NCBI RefSeq assembly: GCF_003514505.1
Contig: NZ_DOPX01000015.1
Coordinates: 404-11,351, forward strand
Source of the DNA: Proteiniclasticum sp.
GTDB taxonomy: Bacteria > Bacillota > Clostridia > Clostridiales > Clostridiaceae
Length of the DNA stretch: 10,948 nucleotides
Direction: 5' to 3'
The translations under genes were made by a program, and so were the position numbers. Below, piece after piece: positions 6,423 to 10,948 of the stretch. The notes below the pieces were generated by a model. It searched no databases. It saw only the letters and a list, made by a program, of their open reading frames with translations, and was not told the origin of the DNA. Within the stretch, counting starts at the first letter, position 1, and the number at the start of each line of letters is the position of its first letter.

Positions 6423-9312
6423 CTATTTTTCAACATAGTATTGGATTTCCACAAGAAGTCTTTGAAAAAGACCTGTAAAATCACTCTTATACATAAGAAT
6501 ATCCATATCTTTACCGTCTTGCAATACTTTTTGAAATTTCACACAATAGTCATATATTTCTTTTGCACCAATACTGCCTGAGCTGCTTTTCAGTTTATGA
6601 ATGAGATGCTCCGCATCTTCATACGCTCTGCTCTTTATCACTCTATCCAGTTCAGAGAGAAACTCCTGATTTTCTTTCAGGTACTCCCGGAGGACTTCCA
6701 AATACAGCAGTTCGTTCCCTCCCATACTTCTCAGTCCAGACGGAACATCCAGAAGCATGTTCCTTTGGAAAGAGCGTTCTTTCTCATCTAAAAAGGCAGC
6801 TGCCTGGCAGATGAAATCATCTGGATCAAAGGGTTTGCTGATAAAATGATTCATTCCATGCGCCTTGCATTTCTCTTTAACGCCAAGAACCACATCAGCA
6901 GTCATTGCTACAATGGGCACTTCCTTATCAAGAGCCCGAATGATTTCTGCAGATTCAAATCCATTCATTACCGGCATGTGCAGGTCCATGAGAACCAGCC
7001 CAATGGTCTTCTGATGCTCTTTGAACAGATCCACCCCTTGCAGACCATCGGATGCCACAATGGTGTCAACCCCAATTCTTGAGAGGAGAGATTTTGCAAT
7101 CAGCTGATTGGTTTTGTTGTCTTCCACGAGAAGCACTGATTTTCGCATTTTTATCCCTTCTTTCTCCTGGTAGAGCTGCACCTCCTCATGTATGCCTGTG
7201 GTGGCTTTCGCTTCAAAAAGATCTACGATACCATCCAGAAGCACAGAGGGTATAATGGGTTTTCCTATTGCCAGATGCACTGGATTGTTTTTCACTTCAT
7301 CAAAGAGTTCTTCCCTCATCATGGGCACAAGTAGAAGAATCTTAGGCTTTACGGTAATTCTCGAGTTTTCATAGATTTCTTTCGCAAACTGAAGCCCGCC
7401 GTTTTTGGGTGCATCATAATCCAGAATCAGCAAATGAATCTGCCCCGCAAAGGGTTTTGCACCGTTTTCCAGAATACTCAAGGCACTCTTCTCAGAGGTT
7501 GTCAGTTCGCACTGCATACCGAATGATCTCAAGTAGCTTTCGATGAGATTCATGCTTGCACCATTTTTTTCAAGAACCAAGGTTCGGATGTCTTTGAACT
7601 GACTGGAAGAGAGTCTCCTGGAATACTGATCCTGACGCTCCTCATCCACAGGTAAAGTGATTTTCACAGAAAATGTTGAACCTTCATTTTCTGTACTGTA
7701 CACTTCAATGGTTCCATGCATCAGTTCAACCAGATGTTTAACAATGGAAAGTCCTAATCCAGATCCGCCAAACCTCCTGGTTATGGTGGAATCCGCCTGA
7801 GTAAAAGGCACAAAGAGCCTGCTAATCTGGGTGTCATTCATGCCAATCCCCGTGTCTTCCACCGTGAAACAAAGATGGTACTTTGATCCCTCCCTTGCCA
7901 AAAGTCTTATTTCCAGAAGAACTTCACCTTTTTGGGTGAACTTTGATGCGTTGTTCATTAGGTTTAAGAGAATCTGCTCCAGTCTTTTCCCATCTCCCAA
8001 AAACCAGTTGGGTACCTTGGAATCTTTGATTAGTCTGAGTCCTATCCCTTGTTCATCAATCTTGTAGGACACGATACTGATCACATTCTGGATCACCTGA
8101 TCTAAGCTGAAGGAAGTGATTTCCAGCTCAGCTTTTCCTTTTTCGATTTTGGCATAATCCAGTATGTCATTGATGATGCTGAGCATATTATTGGATGCCT
8201 GAGTGATCCGATCAATATAGGTTCTTTGGGTCAAGGTAATTTCGGTCTTTCGCAGGAGATAGGACATACCGACAATCGCATTCAGAGGAGTCCGGACTTC
8301 ATGGGACATCCGCGCAAGAAAGCTGGATTTGAAATCATTTGCCTCCTCTGCCTCCATCTTTGCCGCCTCCAGCTCCATCTGTGTCTCTTCCCTGTGCTTC
8401 ACTTCTCTTTTCAGCTTAAGGATCCAGTAAAAGGATACCCCGAGAATAATCAGTGCTGTTGCTCCAATGAGGGCTATGATTCGAAGAAACGGGCCAAAGT
8501 CCGGCTCACTGGAGACGGAAATCCATCTTGAAGCGATCTCCATGCGCTCCTCGTCCGTAATGGTATCCAGTGCTTTATTCAATATGCCAATGAGCACTGG
8601 CCAGTCTTTTCTGACTGCAAAATGGATGCCCAGATTTTTATCCGCTTCAAAAGCAGTAAACTTAAGATTGGTCAGCGCAGAATTCTGTATCAGAAAGTTG
8701 GTGGTTGCCAGATTGCCCACAAAGGCGGCTTCAGTTCCATTCGCCACTGCAGTGAGCGCATCCTCCACCGCGTCGTAAAGACTCAGGTTAATATCTGGAA
8801 ATCCTAACAGATAGCTGTGATGTGAACTTCCTTTCTGAACCGCTACCAAAGAGCCCGAGAGGTCTTCAATTCCTTGTATGCCCTTTTCATCCGTTCTTGT
8901 TACGATCACTCGTTTGAAATGGTAGTAGGCTTTAGAAAAAATGAAGTACTGCTCACGGTCCTTAGTACGGGATATGGCTGATAACATAGGTATCTCATGA
9001 GACAATGCCTTGTCATAGGTTTCAGGCCATGTCAGATTTTTCCGAACCTTAAATGTCAGTCCAGTCCGATCTTCCAAAAGAGCCAGATAGTCTGCAGTAA
9101 TTCCCTTTATATTCACCATCCCGATCAAGAAGCTCGAAAGGAACAAACAGGGAATCAATCCCAATTTCAATGATAGGATGCTCCTCAATAAATATTACTT
9201 CTTCTTCACTCAGGGCTATTTTTTCAGACGCTCGTCCATTCTCTGTGAAGAAAAGTGAAATGATAACTATGCTGATGAGTATTGTAGCAATGAGATACGC
9301 CTTTTTTAACAC
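6423..9312 (-). CDS. Hybrid sensor histidine kinase with solute-binding sensor, two receivers and HPt (frameshifted)
   Basis: One extra base splits this gene into a 5' part (9312 to about 9102) and a 3' part in another frame. Joined, it gives a 962-residue protein: signal peptide (1 to about 28), SBP_bac_3-type periplasmic ligand domain (about 32-270; EEHPIIEIGID, PFELLDRDGEYKG then ITADYLALLEDRTGL), membrane helix (277-299), HisKA with H337 in SHEVRTPLN, and HATPase with N-box MNNASKF, DTGIGM and GGSGLGL. A first receiver (about 575-700) has phospho-acceptor D631 but E-K in place of the acidic pair. A complete second receiver has E730/D731, D776, T804 and K826. A C-terminal HPt has H905 in HKLKSSSGSIGA. 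The start is GTG at 9312 with AGGAG five bases upstream. The 3' frame alone opens at a TTG (9188) with no good binding site. It would relay phosphate to the REC-EAL regulator downstream. The sensed solute is unknown. Confidence 0.92.
9101..9108 (-). other. Single-base frameshift in the kinase sensor domain
   Basis: On the minus strand the frame reads GGT GAA TAT AAA GGG A ATT ACT GCA GAC. Removing one base from the AAA, GGG or AA run joins DGEYKG to ITADYLALLEDRTGL, a normal continuation of a solute-binding domain. The span 9312 to 6423 is 2890 bp, one more than a multiple of three, so one extra base explains everything. No long homopolymer or classical slippery site is present. Confidence 0.9.
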
Positions 9313-9317
9313 CAGAT

Positions 9318-9322
9318 CTCCT
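9318..9322 (-). promoter_or_regulatory. Ribosome binding site deciding the kinase start
   Basis: AGGAG on the minus strand, five bases before the GTG at 9312. The encoded N-terminus MLKKAYLIATILISIVIISL is a typical signal peptide. Together they show that translation begins here and not at the TTG at 9188. Confidence 0.75.
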
Positions 9323-10274
9323 GCTGCTCAAAATATGGACATCTCTACCCATGATAAGACTTTCCCCGTTTAGCGTGTCTGTCTTTGTGATTGCAATTAA
9401 TACACTGCACTTATTTGATAGAATGACAGAACACTCCTATGGTGAAACTCCCTAAATAACCTTGAGTATATACTTGCACCAGAGAGAATATGCTGGTCTG
9501 TCTGCTGCAGTTTCTGTACTTTGATTACTTGTTCACGGATATATTGTCGAGCAGCTTCTCCTTTCTCATTTTAGTTTCGTTGTTTCAGACATTCCTATTT
9601 CCTTGAAAGTCTTACTTGTCCGACCTTCGGTTCTTCCCTTGATTCAACATTTTTTCCAGATACCCATTTCTATAGTTCCTGCAATAGTGTGTTTTGGCAA
9701 TATAGGCGTTGGAAAGCCATCTGTAGAAACCAATAATCTGTTGTAATCTGCGTTTGTTCTTTGTTGGCTTCAGCTCCACTTTATAAGCTCTTCAAACTGT
9801 CTGTGAATGAGATCTCTCATTCAGCACTTCTTTAATTCAAGGCTGAATATTCTGAGTATTCTGAGTATTATTTCATGTTTCTAAACAAAAGCAAATAATT
9901 TTCTCTATCTGTTTTCTATTCTTTTAGTTTAACACTACATAAGATTTATAGACAAATTCATTTTTTCGCCATTCTTCTTGAATTTATGTATAGTTTGCTG
10001 AATTATTAATGAAATCACTAAACATCATATACAACTCCGTATAAAGAACATCTTGTCCAATATGACGCCTTCTCCGATGCTGATATACTTCTCCATTATT
10101 TGAATGAAATCCAATACGGAAGAAAAAACAGAGTTTCACAGAAAGCAATGATTTGGGACAATTAAGTAGGAAATTTGCATCAGAACAAAATTTATATTAA
10201 CAAACTATCACGAGTAGCATAAATATAGAGGGTAAATGAAATAAGCCTTTTAAATCTAAAGCGGGAAGTGGATC
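9323..10274. other. Gene-poor region with degraded coding fragments
   Basis: About 950 bp between the kinase start and the divergent membrane gene, with no intact gene and A+T-rich sequence, mainly in 9870-10020. Three short open stretches look like remnants: 9612-9791 minus (listed separately); 9397-9567 minus, 56 codons with no start codon, containing EKGEAARQYIREQ and LSGASIYSRLF; and 10022-10165 plus, 47 codons with no start codon, containing YKEHLVQYDAFSDADILLHY. I do not recognise the last two. A 9-bp unit TATTCTGAG occurs about 2.4 times in tandem at 9848-9869. Any kinase promoter must lie in 9323-9480, but no convincing boxes stand out. A possible promoter for the plus gene is TTAACA (10197-10202) with the A+T-rich 10218-10225, a weak match. 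Confidence 0.5.
9612..9791 (-). pseudogene. Possible remnant of an IS605-type TnpB N-terminus
   Basis: A 59-codon minus-strand stretch reads RAYKVELKPTKNKRRLQQ, then IGFYRWLSNAYIAKT. This matches the layout of TnpB (OrfB) N-termini: a basic RAYK-E-KPT strand, then a G--R--YN-Y-A helix about 10 residues later. An in-frame TGA stands directly before it (GTT TGA AGA) and it stops at 9614 to 9612. In a second frame the following bases read EEPKVGQVRLSRK, which could be a shifted continuation. No catalytic DDE-like residues or zinc-finger part are found, so it is at most a decayed fragment. Identification rests on memory of the family pattern. Confidence 0.4.
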
Positions 10275-10948
10275 ATGGAAAGCTCCAAACTGAAAGAAAC
10301 CTATGAAAAACAGCAATATGAGAACCAGGCAAACTTTGTTTATGTGAACACAATCATTATTGGTGCCATCCTGGTTTTCATCTATTTTTTTGTCCTGCAG
10401 ACCTATAGAGTTGCATTGGCAAACGTTCTGCTCCTGGCAGTATCTTATTTGTCCATCAAACTCAACCGTAAGGAACAGTACGCACTGAGTTCTCTCATTT
10501 TCATCACCATGGTGGCCTTTACCGCATTTCTCCAGATTCATGAGTTCGGTCTCCGAACTGGATTCCAATATTTTTATCTTAATCTCTCAGGACTTGTGAT
10601 GTTCACCAACTGGAAACCATGGCAGAAAGCAGCTGGAACAATACTTCTGGTTTCCCTGTTTATCCTTTCATTTGGGATGAGCTATCAGGTTTCTCCTCCA
10701 GTCGAGTTGAACTACTTTTGGGTTTTCTTTTTGCATACGGTGAATATACTGCTTAATGTGGCCGGTGTCGCAAACTCTGCTAATTACAAGAATTGCGCCA
10801 GAATGCCCATACCGAGCTTGCCCGGCTTCAGCCGTGGGCTGAATGGCGCTTGCAATGGTATTTTGCGTTTCCCAGTGCTTGTAAACGGCAAAAGCACACG
10901 CATTAATGTGCCTGTGTTGCTATCAACCTACCAATTAGAAAAATTAAA
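10275..10948 (+). CDS. Six-helix membrane protein, partial and probably interrupted
   Basis: The frame opens at ATG 10275 and stays open to the window end (224 codons). Residues 1-20 are polar and charged. Six membrane helices follow (about 21-42, 45-62, 71-88, 95-111, 117-136 and 147-168). This resembles the N-terminal membrane sensor halves found before GGDEF or similar output domains in Bacillota, and the cyclic-di-GMP regulator nearby makes that attractive, but no output domain is visible. After residue 171 (NSANY) the sequence becomes KNCARMPIPSLPG..., with higher G+C and no membrane or linker character. The change coincides with the inverted repeat at 10784-10803, so the native gene is probably interrupted there and the open frame beyond is fortuitous. 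The start has only a weak GGGAAG site. An in-frame TAA (10257-10259) excludes an upstream start. Confidence 0.6.
   Translation, partial: MESSKLKETYEKQQYENQANFVYVNTIIIGAILVFIYFFVLQTYRVALANVLLLAVSYLSIKLNRKEQYALSSLIFITMVAFTAFLQIHEFGLRTGFQYFYLNLSGLVMFTNWKPWQKAAGTILLVSLFILSFGMSYQVSPPVELNYFWVFFLHTVNILLNVAGVANSANYKNCARMPIPSLPGFSRGLNGACNGILRFPVLVNGKSTRINVPVLLSTYQLEKL
10784..10803 (+). repeat. Right copy of the 20-bp inverted repeat
   Basis: Reads TTACAAGAATTGCGCCAGAA, the inverted match (19/20) to bases 1-20. Similarity to the left copy begins at TTAC and stops being contiguous upstream of it. This fits an element that sits next to a TTAC site. It falls exactly where the membrane protein loses its family-like character. 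Confidence 0.7.
10788..10948 (+). mobile_element. Probable end of an unidentified repeated or mobile element
   Basis: G+C is about 55% in 10791-10900 against about 43% in the 110 bp before it. It is rich in inverted repeats: TTCAGCC-GTG-GGCTGAA (10827-10843) continuous on one side with GCGCCA/TGGCGC (10795-10800, 10844-10849); a competing hairpin GCCCGGC-TTCA-GCC..GGGC (10820-10839); GTGCTT/AAGCAC (10875-10880, 10892-10897); and GCACA/TGTGC (10894-10898, 10907-10911). The TTAC flank and subterminal hairpins recall IS200/IS605-type ends, but no transposase is in view. An assembly chimera is an alternative. Confidence 0.35.

Noticed and set aside
9102..9108. Programmed ribosomal frameshifting in the kinase gene
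   Set aside because: The needed shift is +1, there is no slippery heptamer or long homopolymer, no rare or stop codon at the site and no obvious stimulatory structure. An ordinary indel or read error is simpler.
3825..10139. Inverted 13-bp match TGAAACTCTGTTT (3825-3837) with 10127-10139
   Set aside because: One match of this length is expected by chance in a window of this size, and nothing else links the two places.
9323..10274. c-di-GMP riboswitch or other leader RNA upstream of the signalling genes
   Set aside because: None of the conserved GEMM core elements could be found on either strand.
10197..10568. 123-codon minus-strand ORF
   Set aside because: It is antisense to the membrane-protein frame, which has a far better membrane-helix pattern and codon use.
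10784..10903. 39-codon minus-strand ORF ending in GILAQFL as a real gene
   Set aside because: Short, no ribosome binding site seen, and it overlaps several hairpins. It is kept only as a remark, because the left repeat would encode the same last residues.
1..10948. tRNA, rRNA or CRISPR array
   Set aside because: No tRNA-like cloverleaf, rRNA motif or regularly spaced direct repeats were seen; the only tandem repeat is a 2.4-copy 9-bp unit.

Overview
This window looks like a chromosomal segment of a low-G+C member of the Bacillota, probably an anaerobic Clostridia- or Erysipelotrichia-like bacterium. The reasons are strong AGGAG-type ribosome binding sites, Bacillota-style AraC, TetR, MATE and Nudix proteins, and a multidomain two-component and cyclic-di-GMP signalling pair. 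The lineage is inferred from style only; no taxonomic marker gene is present.

Layout. (1) Bases 1-2431: an AraC-family regulator (minus) is divergent from a MATE efflux transporter (plus). They share an 85-bp spacer in which two promoters appear to overlap face to face. The regulator ends in a strong hairpin terminator. (2) Bases 2396-3680: a TetR-family regulator and a Nudix hydrolase form a minus-strand operon convergent with the MATE gene. One palindrome serves as terminator for both directions and also encodes the last residues (KQV) of both proteins. A perfect 14-bp palindrome upstream of the TetR gene is its likely operator. (3) Bases 3928-9322: a two-gene minus-strand signalling operon. 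The first gene is a membrane hybrid histidine kinase (solute-binding sensor, HisKA, HATPase, two receivers, HPt). It carries a single-base frameshift in its sensor domain, so it is split into two frames. Twenty-three bases later comes a response regulator with REC-PAS-PAS-degenerate GGDEF-intact EAL, a predicted cyclic-di-GMP phosphodiesterase and the obvious partner of the kinase. (4) Bases 9323-10274: about 950 bp without an intact gene, holding degraded coding fragments, one resembling the start of a TnpB-type IS605 protein. (5) Bases 10275-10948: a plus-strand six-helix membrane protein, probably the sensor half of a signalling enzyme, which changes abruptly at about 10784-10790 into a G+C-richer, hairpin-rich segment.

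The two ends of the window carry the same 20-bp sequence in inverted orientation (19/20 identical), each next to TTAC. This suggests that a repeated, probably mobile, element lies just outside on the left and begins inside the window on the right. The core idea for the region is a sensor kinase that relays phosphate through its HPt domain to a cyclic-di-GMP-degrading regulator. The kinase is currently frameshifted, a neighbouring membrane sensor is apparently interrupted, and mobile-element debris lies between them, so the locus may be decaying or may be reversibly switched off.
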